The notes beneath the pieces are model-generated. The model was not told the DNA's origin. It was given only the letters and a program-made list of their open reading frames with translations, and ran no database searches. The translations under genes and the position numbers were made by a program. From positions 248,001-312,000 of the forward strand of contig NZ_VTOL01000004.1 of the NCBI RefSeq assembly GCF_009801115.1: a DNA stretch of 64,000 nucleotides. The letters are read 5' to 3'. The DNA comes from Dyadobacter sp. 3J3. GTDB taxonomy: Bacteria; Bacteroidota; Bacteroidia; Cytophagales; Spirosomataceae. This document shows positions 8,990-17,614 of the stretch, one piece after another (the stretch's first letter is position 1; every line of letters begins with the position of its first letter).

Positions 8990-11902
8990 ATGCGCCCAAC
9001 ATTGATTTCTCTTACCTTTTCGGGACTTCTGTTAAGTCTGTTTTTATTATTTTCAACGGATAAAAATTCTATTGATTATACTTTGATGAAACCTGAAAAT
9101 AATCCGGGAACGCCGGCTTTGGCAGGTGATACTTCAAGACTTTACACTCCGGATGATCTGGAAGCAAAGCTTTGGGCGGAAGCACCTATGTTCAATAATC
9201 CAACAAATATGGATGTGGATGCGAAGGGGAGAATCTGGATTACAGAGGCAGTTAATTACCGCGATTTCAATACAAAACCTGCTGAAAGATTATCCCACAA
9301 ACAAAAAGGTGACCGGGTGATGATCCTGGAAGACACAGATGGCGACGGAAAAGCGGATAACTCAAAAGTTTTTGTCGAGGATTCCCTGTTAACTGCGCCT
9401 TTGGGAATTGCGGTGGTTGGTAACAAAGTCATTGTTTCCTGTGCGCCGAATTTGTTGATTTATACAGATGACAACGGTGATGACAAACCAGACAGACGGG
9501 AGGTTTTCCTGACTGGTTTTGGTGGTTTTGATCACGATCATTCCCTGCATTCCCTGGTTGTTGGTCCGGATGGTTTGTGGTATTTCAATACCGGAAATGC
9601 CGGTCCGCATATTGTCAAAGATAAAAGTGGCTGGATGCTGAGAAGTGGAAGTTTGTATACAGGAGGAACGCCTTATAACCTGAAAAATGAAGGAAATGTG
9701 AAATCTGACGACGGGCGGATTTGGGTAGGAGGGCTGGCTTTACGAATTAATCCTGACGGAACAGGTTTGAAAGTAGTCGGTCATAATTTCCGCAATAGTT
9801 ATGAAGTCTGCATGGACAGCTATGGAAACCGCTGGCAGAATGATAATGATGATCAGGTGATTACCTGCCGGACTTCTTACTTGCCGGAATATGGCAATGC
9901 AGGTTATTTTTCTTCGGACGGAACAAGGTTCTGGCAAGCGGACCGTCGTCCCGGTCAGGATATTTTTACAGCGCACTGGCGTCAGGAAGATCCGGGTGTC
10001 ATGCCGGCTGGTGATAATACGGGAGCGGGTTCGCCAACTGGAATTATGTTTTATGAAGGGGACGGTTTAGGCCCTCAATACAGGGGAATGTTACTAAGCT
10101 GCGAGGCAGGGAGAAATGTCATTTTTGCCTACAAACCGGAAAAAAATGGCGCAGGATTTGATTTGAAAAGAAAAGATCTGATCAGTTCTTTTTCACAAGC
10201 CTCAGAGAAATATGAATGGTTTGAAACGGATAATGATACCAGAAAATGGTTTCGCCCCTCAGATATTGTAGCGGGAACGGATGGTGCATTATACATCGCG
10301 GACTGGTACGACCCGATTGTGGGTGGTCATGCGATGAAAGATAAAAAGGGTTACGGCAGGATTTTTCGGATCACACCAAAAAATAAGAAAATTCCTGCTC
10401 CAAAACTTGATTTTACCACGACCGAAGGTTTGATTGAAGTATTAAAAAATCCAGCTGTAAACGTTCGGGCGGTTGCTTTTGATTTGTTGAAAAAGAAAGG
10501 CGATTCCGCTGTGGAACCTGTGAAATCACTTTTAAAATCTGAAAACCCATATCATGCGGCCAGGGCAATCTGGTTATTGGCACAGTTGGGAGAAAAAGGA
10601 AAAGCGGAAGTTGAAAAGTTATTGAAAAATCAAGATCCGGCTCTGCGATTGAATGCTTATCGTGCATTGAGAGCTACAAATTTAACTATTTTACCATATG
10701 CGGAACAATTAGCAGCAGATCCGGACGCAGCAATTCAGGCGGAAGTTGCTGTTTCTTTGAGAGATATTCCTTTTTCACAATTCAAAGGAATTATTCGTCA
10801 GCTTTTGAAACAATATGACGGGAAAGATCCATGGTTGCTCGGTGCACTTGGAACGGCTTCTGAGCGTAAAGAAATGGAGGTTTATTCTTTGATCAAGGAA
10901 ATTTACCCCGGAGATTCCAAATCCTGGAAAACGCCGGAGGCAAATCTTATCTGGCATTTGCATCCGGTTGCAGCGGTTGGTGATTTAAAACTAAGGTCCG
11001 AAGCTGCTAGTGTTTCTGAAACAGATCGCAAGAAAGCGGTGACGGCACTTGCTTTTATTCGTGATAAGAAAGCAGCCCTTGCAATGTTGGAATTATCAAA
11101 ATCCAAACTTCAGGATGTTTCTTCAAATGCAATGTGGTGGCTGAATTTTAGACGAACTAATGATTGGGCGGATTTGCTGGATTGGAAGGTGTTTGAGATA
11201 AATACAGTTGCGCCGGTTAACCAGAAAATGCTGGCGTTAAAGAAAATCCTTTCAGATGATAAGCAACCTCTTACAAACAGAATCGCGTCGGCGAAAAAAA
11301 TGGCGCAGGATCCTTCCGGCGGCGATATGCTGATTGAAATGAGAGTTCAGGGGAAACTTTCGGATACAATTGCTAAATCGGTCAGCGAGTTGATTTTTAA
11401 AAATCCAAGCCAGAATGTACGGACTGTGGGCAGTCAGTTTTTTTCAAGAAACGGAAAAGTAATGAAGGTTGATTTTATCAATCGCATGTCTGCAAATCCT
11501 GAAAATGGCAAGAAATTATTTATTACAAATTGTGCAGTTTGTCATCATCATGGAGAAGATGGAGGTGAAATAGGTCCTGATCTTACCAAGATTCATGAAA
11601 AATTTGATAAAACATCCTTGCTGGATGCGATCATAAACCCTTCGGCTAATATCGTTTTTGGCTATGAAGCCTATGTGGTCACCACTAAAAAGGGAGAATC
11701 TTACTTTGGGTTTTTATTAAGCGATGGGAATAATTTGGTACTGAAAGACGTATCGGGAGCGAAACATGTAGTTAAGCCGATGGATATCAAAAAACGCGAA
11801 AAACTGCCCAATTCATTAATGCCCGAACCTGTTAATTTAGGTTTGGATGAACAGGCGCTGGCAGATGTTACCGGTTATTTAATGAGCTTTCAAAAACAAT
11901 AA
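8990..11902 (+). CDS. PVC-type heme-binding CxxCH protein with propeller and HEAT domains
   Basis: 970 residues with an N-terminal hydrophobic signal/anchor. Residues about 40-480 form a glucose/sorbosone dehydrogenase-like beta-propeller (repeated DTDGDGKADN, DDNGDDKPDR, GADGALYIADWYDP motifs). Residues about 490-790 look like HEAT repeats. The C-terminus has a cytochrome c domain with the heme site C848-A-V-C851-H852 and a distal region with Met ligand candidates. This architecture is known from Planctomycetes/Bacteroidota and is thought to oxidise sugars or related compounds in the periplasm. Probably co-transcribed with the TIM-barrel gene. Confidence 0.92.
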   Translation: MRPTLISLTFSGLLLSLFLLFSTDKNSIDYTLMKPENNPGTPALAGDTSRLYTPDDLEAKLWAEAPMFNNPTNMDVDAKGRIWITEAVNYRDFNTKPAERLSHKQKGDRVMILEDTDGDGKADNSKVFVEDSLLTAPLGIAVVGNKVIVSCAPNLLIYTDDNGDDKPDRREVFLTGFGGFDHDHSLHSLVVGPDGLWYFNTGNAGPHIVKDKSGWMLRSGSLYTGGTPYNLKNEGNVKSDDGRIWVGGLALRINPDGTGLKVVGHNFRNSYEVCMDSYGNRWQNDNDDQVITCRTSYLPEYGNAGYFSSDGTRFWQADRRPGQDIFTAHWRQEDPGVMPAGDNTGAGSPTGIMFYEGDGLGPQYRGMLLSCEAGRNVIFAYKPEKNGAGFDLKRKDLISSFSQASEKYEWFETDNDTRKWFRPSDIVAGTDGALYIADWYDPIVGGHAMKDKKGYGRIFRITPKNKKIPAPKLDFTTTEGLIEVLKNPAVNVRAVAFDLLKKKGDSAVEPVKSLLKSENPYHAARAIWLLAQLGEKGKAEVEKLLKNQDPALRLNAYRALRATNLTILPYAEQLAADPDAAIQAEVAVSLRDIPFSQFKGIIRQLLKQYDGKDPWLLGALGTASERKEMEVYSLIKEIYPGDSKSWKTPEANLIWHLHPVAAVGDLKLRSEAASVSETDRKKAVTALAFIRDKKAALAMLELSKSKLQDVSSNAMWWLNFRRTNDWADLLDWKVFEINTVAPVNQKMLALKKILSDDKQPLTNRIASAKKMAQDPSGGDMLIEMRVQGKLSDTIAKSVSELIFKNPSQNVRTVGSQFFSRNGKVMKVDFINRMSANPENGKKLFITNCAVCHHHGEDGGEIGPDLTKIHEKFDKTSLLDAIINPSANIVFGYEAYVVTTKKGESYFGFLLSDGNNLVLKDVSGAKHVVKPMDIKKREKLPNSLMPEPVNLGLDEQALADVTGYLMSFQKQ

Positions 11903-11919
11903 TCTTGATAAAATAAAGC

Positions 11920-12717
11920 TTACAATCCTTCTGCCTGGGCGATCAATTCTGCAAGGTCAAAAACTTTGACGGAATCTTCTTTTTCTTTGTTTTTAACCCC
12001 GTCAGTCATCATAACCATGCAAAATGGGCAGGCAACTGCAATAGTAGTAGCACCCGTTTCGATAGCTTCCTCGATACGTTCAATGTTTATATCTTTTTTA
12101 CCTGCTTCCGGTTCTTTAAACATTTGTCCGCCACCGGCACCGCAGCAAAGTCCTTTGGTTTTGCAGCGTTTCATTTCAACCAGATCAGCATCCAAAGCTT
12201 CCAGAACGTGGCGTGGAGCTTCATAAATCCCATTTGCTCTGCCCAGATAGCAGGAGTCATGGAATGTGATTTTCCGGCCTTTAAAACTTTCTCCGCCTTC
12301 AATTCTCACACGGCCTTCGTTAATCAATTGCTGCAAATATTCTGAATGATGAACTACATCATAGTTTCCACCCAGTTCCGGATATTCGTTTTTAAGGGTA
12401 TTAAAACAATGCGGACAAGCTGTTACTATTTTCTTAACGCCATACATATTCAGCACCTGAATATTGGACATGGCCAGCATCTGGAAAGTAAATTCATTCC
12501 CGGCGCGACGTGCAGGATCTCCGGTACAGCTTTCTTCTGTCCCTAAAACGGCGAATTTGACACCGGCTTTGTTTAATATTTTTACAAAAGCGACCGTCAC
12601 TTTTTTATACCGATCGTCAAAAGAACCTGCGCAACCAACCCAGAAAAGCACTTCCGGCATTTCATTATTAGCGGCCATTTCGGCCATGGTTGGTACTTTA
12701 TATGTTATTTCACTCAT
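11920..12717 (-). CDS. CCG-domain Fe-S protein (HdrB/GlpC/LutA-like subunit)
   Basis: About 265 residues from the ATG at 12717; an in-frame TTG at 12726 is less likely. Two cysteine-rich CCG-type domains (PF02754) are visible: WVGCAGSFDD with ACPHCFNTL, then FHDSCYLGR with GLCCGAGGGQ and ACPFCMVM. Such domains bind an unusual cubane cluster in heterodisulfide reductase-like and lactate/glycolate oxidase-like complexes. It lies 56 bases downstream of the membrane ferredoxin-like subunit and probably forms a two-subunit quinone-linked oxidoreductase with it. The physiological donor is unknown. Confidence 0.93.
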   Translation of the reverse strand: MSEITYKVPTMAEMAANNEMPEVLFWVGCAGSFDDRYKKVTVAFVKILNKAGVKFAVLGTEESCTGDPARRAGNEFTFQMLAMSNIQVLNMYGVKKIVTACPHCFNTLKNEYPELGGNYDVVHHSEYLQQLINEGRVRIEGGESFKGRKITFHDSCYLGRANGIYEAPRHVLEALDADLVEMKRCKTKGLCCGAGGGQMFKEPEAGKKDINIERIEEAIETGATTIAVACPFCMVMMTDGVKNKEKEDSVKVFDLAELIAQAEGL

Positions 12718-12773
12718 GGGTTTCAAATAAATAATTGGCCGTTTTATTTTGTAAAATGAAGTCAGGAATAATT

Positions 12774-14123
12774 CTAAACCTCATTCCGTAATTTCTCAGC
12801 CCAGTTGAAACGATCACCTGGGGAGAATTTCCATGGTGCTTGATTCGTATCCAGGTTTTGGAACATCGCATTCCACGCGGCAGGAGCCTGAGCTTCATCC
12901 ATGATTTTATATCGACGTAGCTGAAGAATAATATCGAGCGGATTAATCAAAATCGGACATTCCTGCACACAAGCGTTACAGGTTGTACAAGCCAAAATCT
13001 CTTCATTGCTGATATAATCCCCCATCAGGCTTTTTCCGTCTTCGACAAACTTTCCATCGTTGACGTGCATAATCCGGCCAATATCTTCAAGCCTGTCGCG
13101 CGTATCCATCATGATTTTACGCGGGGATAACTTTTTCCCTGTAATGTTGGCAGGGCAGGCTTCTGTACAGCGACCGCATTCTGTACAGGAATAGGCATCC
13201 ATCAGGTTTTTCCAGCTCAAATCCGGCACATCTTTTGCCCCAAATCGCTCAGGAATGGCGTTTTCTTCTGCACTGGTATTTGAATCTGTATCCGTCAGGC
13301 CCAACATGATTTTTACTTCCCTGGTGATATCGGGCATGTTGTGCATTTCTCCTTTTGGCGTTAAACGGGAGAAATAGGTATTGGGAAACGCCAGCGCAAT
13401 GTGTAAATGTTTTGAATAAGTGACGTAAACTGCGAAAGTGAAAATTCCCAGAATATGAAACCACCAGGCGAATCGCTCATAAATCATTAAAGAAGTTTCG
13501 TTCCAATTAGCGAAAAGTGGTTTGAGAAAATGGCTAAATGCAAAATCACCCGTAGGAATATAGTGCCCACTTCCCATTTCCTGTAAAACGGTATCTGCGG
13601 CGTTCATGGTCAGGATAGCAATCATCAAAACAATTTCAAAAAGCAAAATAACTTTCCCATCAAGCTGCGGCCAGCCATTCATCTCTCTGTGGCGGGAAGG
13701 TTGAAATCTTTCAACTTTTAAAAATGTACGGCGGATTAAGAATATGGTGCAAGTTACTAAAACACCAACCGCAAGAAATTCAAAAAAGCCAATTAGAAAA
13801 GTATAGAAGGAACCGAGGAAAGGAGCAAAAAGCCTGTGCTTTCCTAGTATTCCGTCCAAAACAATTTCAAGCACTTCAATATTAATCAGTAAAAATCCGG
13901 CATAAACAACGAAGTGCATGAGGCCGATAAGTGGCCGGTCAAACATTTTCTTTTGACCAAATGCAATTCTGAGCATGGTGGCAAAGCGTAAGGCAGGCTG
14001 ATCCGTGCGATTTTCATCACGGCCTAACAATATTGTATTTCTAATCAGACTGGCTCTCTTAAAAACCAGCCAGCCGACAATTCCAAGAATTGCCAAAAAG
14101 AGGATTTGCTGGATTATGGCCAT
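12774..14123 (-). CDS. Membrane-bound Fe-S oxidoreductase subunit (NarI/HdrD-like fusion)
   Basis: 449 residues. The N-terminal half has about five or six membrane helices with histidines suited to b-type haem (GLMHFVVYAGF, FAWWFHILGIFTF, SKHLHIALAF), as in NarI-like subunits. The C-terminal half has two ferredoxin motifs, CTECGRCTEACP and CTTCNACVQECP, for two 4Fe-4S clusters. It should pass electrons between the CCG-domain partner encoded just downstream and the quinone pool. The ATG at 14123 begins directly with a membrane helix. Widespread in Bacteroidota; the substrate is not known. Confidence 0.92.
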   Translation of the reverse strand: MAIIQQILFLAILGIVGWLVFKRASLIRNTILLGRDENRTDQPALRFATMLRIAFGQKKMFDRPLIGLMHFVVYAGFLLINIEVLEIVLDGILGKHRLFAPFLGSFYTFLIGFFEFLAVGVLVTCTIFLIRRTFLKVERFQPSRHREMNGWPQLDGKVILLFEIVLMIAILTMNAADTVLQEMGSGHYIPTGDFAFSHFLKPLFANWNETSLMIYERFAWWFHILGIFTFAVYVTYSKHLHIALAFPNTYFSRLTPKGEMHNMPDITREVKIMLGLTDTDSNTSAEENAIPERFGAKDVPDLSWKNLMDAYSCTECGRCTEACPANITGKKLSPRKIMMDTRDRLEDIGRIMHVNDGKFVEDGKSLMGDYISNEEILACTTCNACVQECPILINPLDIILQLRRYKIMDEAQAPAAWNAMFQNLDTNQAPWKFSPGDRFNWAEKLRNEV

Positions 14124-14329
14124 AGGAATTAGGTTTGCGGTATCAATAACGGTATTTCTATAAATTAGTATGCAAGCATACTAAAAACAAATATGGTAAA
14201 AATGTATTTAGCTACAAGTTTTTTCAAAATAAAAAATTTTTTTAACTGGATAAGTCTTAGGAAATCAGGATAGTAGACCAGATAATGACTTGTTGAGTAA
14301 AAATATTTGTAAATTTTTTCCTTAAATAA

Positions 14330-14360
14330 TTTGGAAAGACAAATCGTAATTCTACCTTTG
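14330..14360 (+). promoter_or_regulatory. Promoter of tRNA-Phe
   Basis: TTTG at 14330-14333 and TACCTTTG at 14353-14360, separated by 19 bases, match the Bacteroidota -33/-7 consensus. Transcription would start about 20 bases upstream of the tRNA. Confidence 0.75.
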
Positions 14361-14386
14361 CAGTCCCATAGGGAACGAGTTGAGCT

Positions 14387-14459
14387 GGTGATGTAGCTCA
14401 GTCGGTAGAGCAAAGGACTGAAAATCCTTGTGTCGGCGGTTCGATTCCGTCCATCACCA
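14387..14459 (+). tRNA. tRNA-Phe (GAA)
   Basis: A 73-base cloverleaf: acceptor GGTGATG pairs with CATCACC, D-stem GCTC/GAGC, anticodon stem AAGGA/TCCTT with loop CTGAAAA (anticodon GAA), T-loop TTCGATT. The discriminator base is A and CCA is not encoded. A protein-like reading on the opposite strand (GDGRNRTADTRIFSP type) is the well-known antisense artefact of tRNA genes. Confidence 0.97.
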
Positions 14460-14466
14460 CAAACCG

Positions 14467-14494
14467 CCACTTCTAGCAATAGAAGTGGTTTTTT
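14467..14494 (+). terminator. Rho-independent terminator of tRNA-Phe
   Basis: A perfect 9-bp stem CCACTTCTA/TAGAAGTGG with a GCAA tetraloop, followed by six T residues. Confidence 0.88.
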
Positions 14495-14613
14495 GCTTTA
14501 TTGCGTCAATAATTGCGACAAATAAACGCAAAAAGACCAAAATGGACACACACAACTGGTCATTGAATTAATATTTTAAGTGAGATCTTATTAAACTTGG
14601 TATTGTTAATCAC

Positions 14614-14655
14614 CACAATATCCTGTTAGAAATTCTAGCAGGATATTGTGTTTTT
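14614..14655 (+). terminator. Strong hairpin plus T-run with no gene upstream
   Basis: A 12-bp perfect stem CACAATATCCTG (14614-14625) and CAGGATATTGTG (14639-14650), followed by TTTTT. It has the form of an intrinsic terminator, but the only gene upstream is tRNA-Phe, which has its own terminator 120 bases earlier. No coding region is seen in 14495-14613; a remnant gene or an unrecognised small RNA could end here. Confidence 0.6.
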
Positions 14656-14746
14656 GGAAAAAAATGATAATTCCTTTTATTTTGAATAAAATGTAATTTT
14701 GGGGAGGCTAACTTTTTTCGTAAATTCATATGAAATCCGTATAGCT

Positions 14747-14914
14747 ATGACAATTATCTTAAAAAAGGGAGTATCCTTCGATAAAGTTGACGAGCAGATT
14801 AAAGCTGCTAAAAGCGACCAAAAGAAGCCAGATTTGAAAAAATATGCGGGAACAATAAAGCTAAAAGAAGATCCCCTGGCTATTCAAAAATCCATGAGAG
14901 ATGAGTGGGATTAA
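14747..14914 (+). CDS. Antitoxin-like protein paired with PIN toxin
   Basis: 55 residues from the ATG at 14747 (an upstream start at 14699 would add 16 unlikely residues). It is charged, with MTIILKKGVSFDKVDEQIK, then a Lys-rich stretch DLKKYAGTIKLKEDPLAIQ, ending in MRDEWD. Small proteins of this kind precede PIN-domain genes in Bacteroidota, and the C-terminal segment is expected to wrap the toxin. I see no clear DNA-binding fold such as AbrB or RHH. It overlaps the PIN gene by 14 bases, implying translational coupling. Confidence 0.78.
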   Translation: MTIILKKGVSFDKVDEQIKAAKSDQKKPDLKKYAGTIKLKEDPLAIQKSMRDEWD

Positions 14915-15272
14915 TATGTTATTAGATACCAATATAGCTCTGTATGTGTTAAATGGAGATGTTATATTGGAACAGTATCTTCAAGGTAAAGTTTTTTATG
15001 TTTCATTTATTAATGAACTTGAATTACTAGGATATAAGAATATCACAACTTTAGAAGAAGCGAAGATTGAATTATTTCATGAAGATTGTGCAATCATTGA
15101 CATCAACGAAGGCATAAAAGAAATTACAAAACAGATTCGCCGAAATTATGCTCTGAAATTACCAGATGCGATCGTAGCAGCCACAGCTATTTTCCTCGGT
15201 GTCCCACTTCTTTCAGCAGATAAACAATTTGGGCAGGTTTCAGATTTGACATTTGTGCTTTACGAGCCTTGA
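14901..15272 (+). CDS. PIN-domain ribonuclease toxin (VapC-like)
   Basis: 123 residues. The PIN fold acidic residues are present: D9 in LLDTN, the Glu/Asp-rich middle (SFINELELLG), D in LPDAIVAATA and D in LLSADKQF. Members cut RNA when freed from their antitoxin. The start at 14901 gives MSGINMLLDTN, a common beginning in this family; an ATG at 14916 is an alternative. It forms a two-gene toxin-antitoxin operon with the overlapping upstream gene. The pair sits next to tRNA-Phe, a frequent insertion site for accessory genes, but no attachment repeat was found. Confidence 0.9.
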   Translation: MSGINMLLDTNIALYVLNGDVILEQYLQGKVFYVSFINELELLGYKNITTLEEAKIELFHEDCAIIDINEGIKEITKQIRRNYALKLPDAIVAATAIFLGVPLLSADKQFGQVSDLTFVLYEP

Positions 15273-15295
15273 TTAAATTTGAAGGTTTCCGTTAT

Positions 15296-15943
15296 TTACC
15301 TCCCAAAAATCCTTCCATCTGTTACCTCCCCCCGATGTTCTTCCAAAAAATCGCAAAATAATTTTATCTGTATTTTCTGCACAGAAAAGTCAATCGTCTG
15401 ATCATAATTTTCCTGATACACTTCCTGGAAATCTGTGATCACATAACGCAAAGTCCTGATTCCTTTGGAGCGTAAGGCGGGTAAATAAAAATTTTGATGA
15501 CTATGTTCAAACTTTCCAGGCTGATAATTATTAGTCGTTTTGATATCAACTGCCAGCGTTTTCCCGATGACATCAACATAGCCATAAAGCAAAACGTTAC
15601 CTAGCTGATGTTCACAATAAACCTGCGTTTTCATCATGGGGCGAGGTAATAATGCCCGGACTTTGTCAAGTATCCCGGCGTCAAAAGAATCCTCATTGAC
15701 CCCTTTAATCACGGCTTCTTCAAAAGATGATCCTTTTGCCTGCGATTCTGTCTGCGGGATAGGGACACGATTGATCCGGTTTAGGAAGTCGGTTTTTTCG
15801 ATATAACCTTTTTGATAACGATCAAAAAGATTTAGTAATGTCGGATATAATTTGTATTCGATTGTGGCCAAAGGATGAAAATTAAGCTGATGAAAAGTAG
15901 TGTATAAAGATAAAATATTATCGCCGTATTCTTTTTGTTGCAT
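15296..15943 (-). CDS. PD-(D/E)XK nuclease-like conserved protein
   Basis: About 215 residues from the ATG at 15943. The region TLAVDIKTTN has the D-(x)-[IVL]-K pattern of the PD-(D/E)XK fold, preceded by GNVLLYGYVDVIGK, with an upstream glutamate in SSFEEAV. These features suggest a nuclease-like fold, but no specific nuclease family is identified and activity is not proven. The gene overlaps the end of the outer-membrane protein gene by 26 bases, so the two are probably co-transcribed although functionally unrelated. No signal peptide. Confidence 0.68.
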   Translation of the reverse strand: MQQKEYGDNILSLYTTFHQLNFHPLATIEYKLYPTLLNLFDRYQKGYIEKTDFLNRINRVPIPQTESQAKGSSFEEAVIKGVNEDSFDAGILDKVRALLPRPMMKTQVYCEHQLGNVLLYGYVDVIGKTLAVDIKTTNNYQPGKFEHSHQNFYLPALRSKGIRTLRYVITDFQEVYQENYDQTIDFSVQKIQIKLFCDFLEEHRGEVTDGRIFGR

Positions 15944-16724
15944 TGCCGCTGAACCTGTATGTGACCGATAATGCGAGAAAGCTGAATTTATCATTCGGCG
16001 TTTTGCTGTAAGAATCTGCCTCTTCGGGATTTATTAAACGCATACCCGATGTTGCATCCACTTTGTCACTTCGCACAAAATAAAAGTGATAATCAAAACC
16101 GAAAATCAGTTTTTCAAACAACTTATAATCAAACGAAGCGCCGATTGGAATAATTCGCTCATTCGTTTTTTTGATGCCCCACTTTCCATGCGGCTTTCCC
16201 CAACGTAAAAAGAGTGGATTTCTGGCGCTTGTCTTACTGTTCGTAAATCGTAACAGATTATTGGTTTTGATATCAAAAGCATTGGCGCTAAACATCATTA
16301 ATCCTAGTCCGGTGTATAGGTTTATATTAAATTCTCCATCATAACCCCGAACAAATTGTTCTGTCAGATTCCACTTGGCCAGTAATTCTATGGCGTTATA
16401 TTCATTGATGAAATAAGAATTGAAGAATGAAATTTCCTGTCCGCCAAGTTTGCCCATAGAATATTCCAGGCTTGCAGAAAGTGTCCTGTTAATTGTCCTG
16501 TTCAATTCAATACCAAACATTCCGGGCATATCCTGCTGGCCCAGTTCGCCATAGAATTGAGTCAGTCCACCTCTGGCAGTTATTGAATAGGGAGAAATTA
16601 TTTTTTGCCTGGAATTACCCCGCTTGTAGTTTTCATACGCTTCTTTCCAACTATTCCGATGTTGAGCTTTTATCGGGAAGTATATGGAAATAAACATAAA
16701 TAATTGTAAAAATTTACGAATCAT
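15918..16724 (-). CDS. Outer-membrane beta-barrel-like protein
   Basis: 268 residues. A signal peptide (MIRKFLQLFMFISIYFPIKA) is followed by a beta-strand-rich body with GGLTQFYGELGQ, LSASLEYSMGKLGGQ, NINLYTGLGLMMF and a C-terminal SFLALSVTYRF strand, the usual end pattern of a small outer-membrane barrel. It resembles PorT/OmpA-like barrels of Bacteroidota, but no named family is certain. A long loop near residues 165-190 is rich in Lys/Arg/Trp. Confidence 0.78.
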   Translation of the reverse strand: MIRKFLQLFMFISIYFPIKAQHRNSWKEAYENYKRGNSRQKIISPYSITARGGLTQFYGELGQQDMPGMFGIELNRTINRTLSASLEYSMGKLGGQEISFFNSYFINEYNAIELLAKWNLTEQFVRGYDGEFNINLYTGLGLMMFSANAFDIKTNNLLRFTNSKTSARNPLFLRWGKPHGKWGIKKTNERIIPIGASFDYKLFEKLIFGFDYHFYFVRSDKVDATSGMRLINPEEADSYSKTPNDKFSFLALSVTYRFSGNATKRIRR

Positions 16725-16834
16725 AACCGGAAAGTGTGTGTAGTATTAAAACAAATATAAAACTATCGTGATTTATATTATCGTGTCGAGGTTTAAAATC
16801 AGTGCTTTATGCAAACTTTACATATTGGTAGCAA

Positions 16835-16865
16835 AACGATAACCAATAAATATCTGTTAGTTTTG
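16835..16865 (+). promoter_or_regulatory. Promoter of ubiE-porT
   Basis: TTG at 16835-16837 and TAGTTTTG at 16858-16865, 20 bases apart, fit the Bacteroidota -33/-7 pattern. Transcription would begin near 16872, about 20 bases before the ubiE start. Confidence 0.7.
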
Positions 16866-16891
16866 TAATTCTAATTTTATGCTAATCGAAA

Positions 16892-17614
16892 ATGAGTGTA
16901 GTACCCTATAAAGACAAGGACGGCAGCAAGCGTGAACAGGTAGCGGAAATGTTTGATAATATTTCGCCAAAATATGATTTATTAAACCATGTTTTGAGTG
17001 GAGGTGTGGACATTTACTGGCGTAAACGTGCGATAAAATTGCTTAGAAAAGAACAGCCAAAAGTGATTCTGGATATCGCAACAGGTACGGGTGATTTTGC
17101 TATTGAAGCACTTTCTCTTCATCCTGAAAAGATTTATGGTGTAGATATTTCCGAAGGCATGCTGGCCGTTGGACGTGAGAAAATTGCCAAACTGGGGAAG
17201 CAGAATATTATCACTTTACAAAGTGGAGACTCGGAAAGTTTGACTTTTGAGAACAATTATTTTGACGCTGTTATCGTTTCGTTTGGAGTACGTAATTATC
17301 AAAATCTGTTGGCCGGACTAACAGAAATGAATCGTGTCCTGAAACCGGGTGGAACTTGTGTTGTTGTTGAATTTTCAAAACCACGCTCTTTCCCATTTAA
17401 GCAGTTTTACAATTTTTATTTCAAATATATATTACCATTGATAGGTAAGACCGTCTCAAAGGACAGTGCAGCCTACACATACCTTCCTGAATCCGTTCAG
17501 GCATTTCCGGATGGGGAGGCTTTTCTTGAAATTTATAAAAAAGCAGGTTTTAAAAATACCAAATGCATACCATTAACCTTCGGGATTTGCTCCATCTATA
17601 CAGGACAAAAATAA
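16892..17614 (+). CDS. ubiE: Demethylmenaquinone methyltransferase
   Basis: 240 residues; a SAM-dependent methyltransferase that makes menaquinone from demethylmenaquinone (also called MenG). The SAM site is D61-I-A-T-G-T-G67 followed by a VDISEGML strand. The family signature FDNISPKYDLLNHVLSGG is at the N-terminus, and FGVRNYQNLLAGLTEMNRVL with KPGGTCVVVEFSKP lies in the middle. It sits directly upstream of, and overlaps, porT, an arrangement conserved in Bacteroidota. Menaquinone fits the Fe-S and Nuo oxidoreductases in this window. Confidence 0.97.
   Translation: MSVVPYKDKDGSKREQVAEMFDNISPKYDLLNHVLSGGVDIYWRKRAIKLLRKEQPKVILDIATGTGDFAIEALSLHPEKIYGVDISEGMLAVGREKIAKLGKQNIITLQSGDSESLTFENNYFDAVIVSFGVRNYQNLLAGLTEMNRVLKPGGTCVVVEFSKPRSFPFKQFYNFYFKYILPLIGKTVSKDSAAYTYLPESVQAFPDGEAFLEIYKKAGFKNTKCIPLTFGICSIYTGQK

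Noticed and set aside
14165..14479. 104-residue reading antisense to tRNA-Phe (GDGRNRTADTRIFSP type)
   Set aside because: This is a known artefact from the complement of tRNA genes, and it covers the tRNA and its terminator.
14387..15272. Genomic island inserted at tRNA-Phe
   Set aside because: No integrase and no repeat of the tRNA 3' end was seen near the toxin-antitoxin genes.
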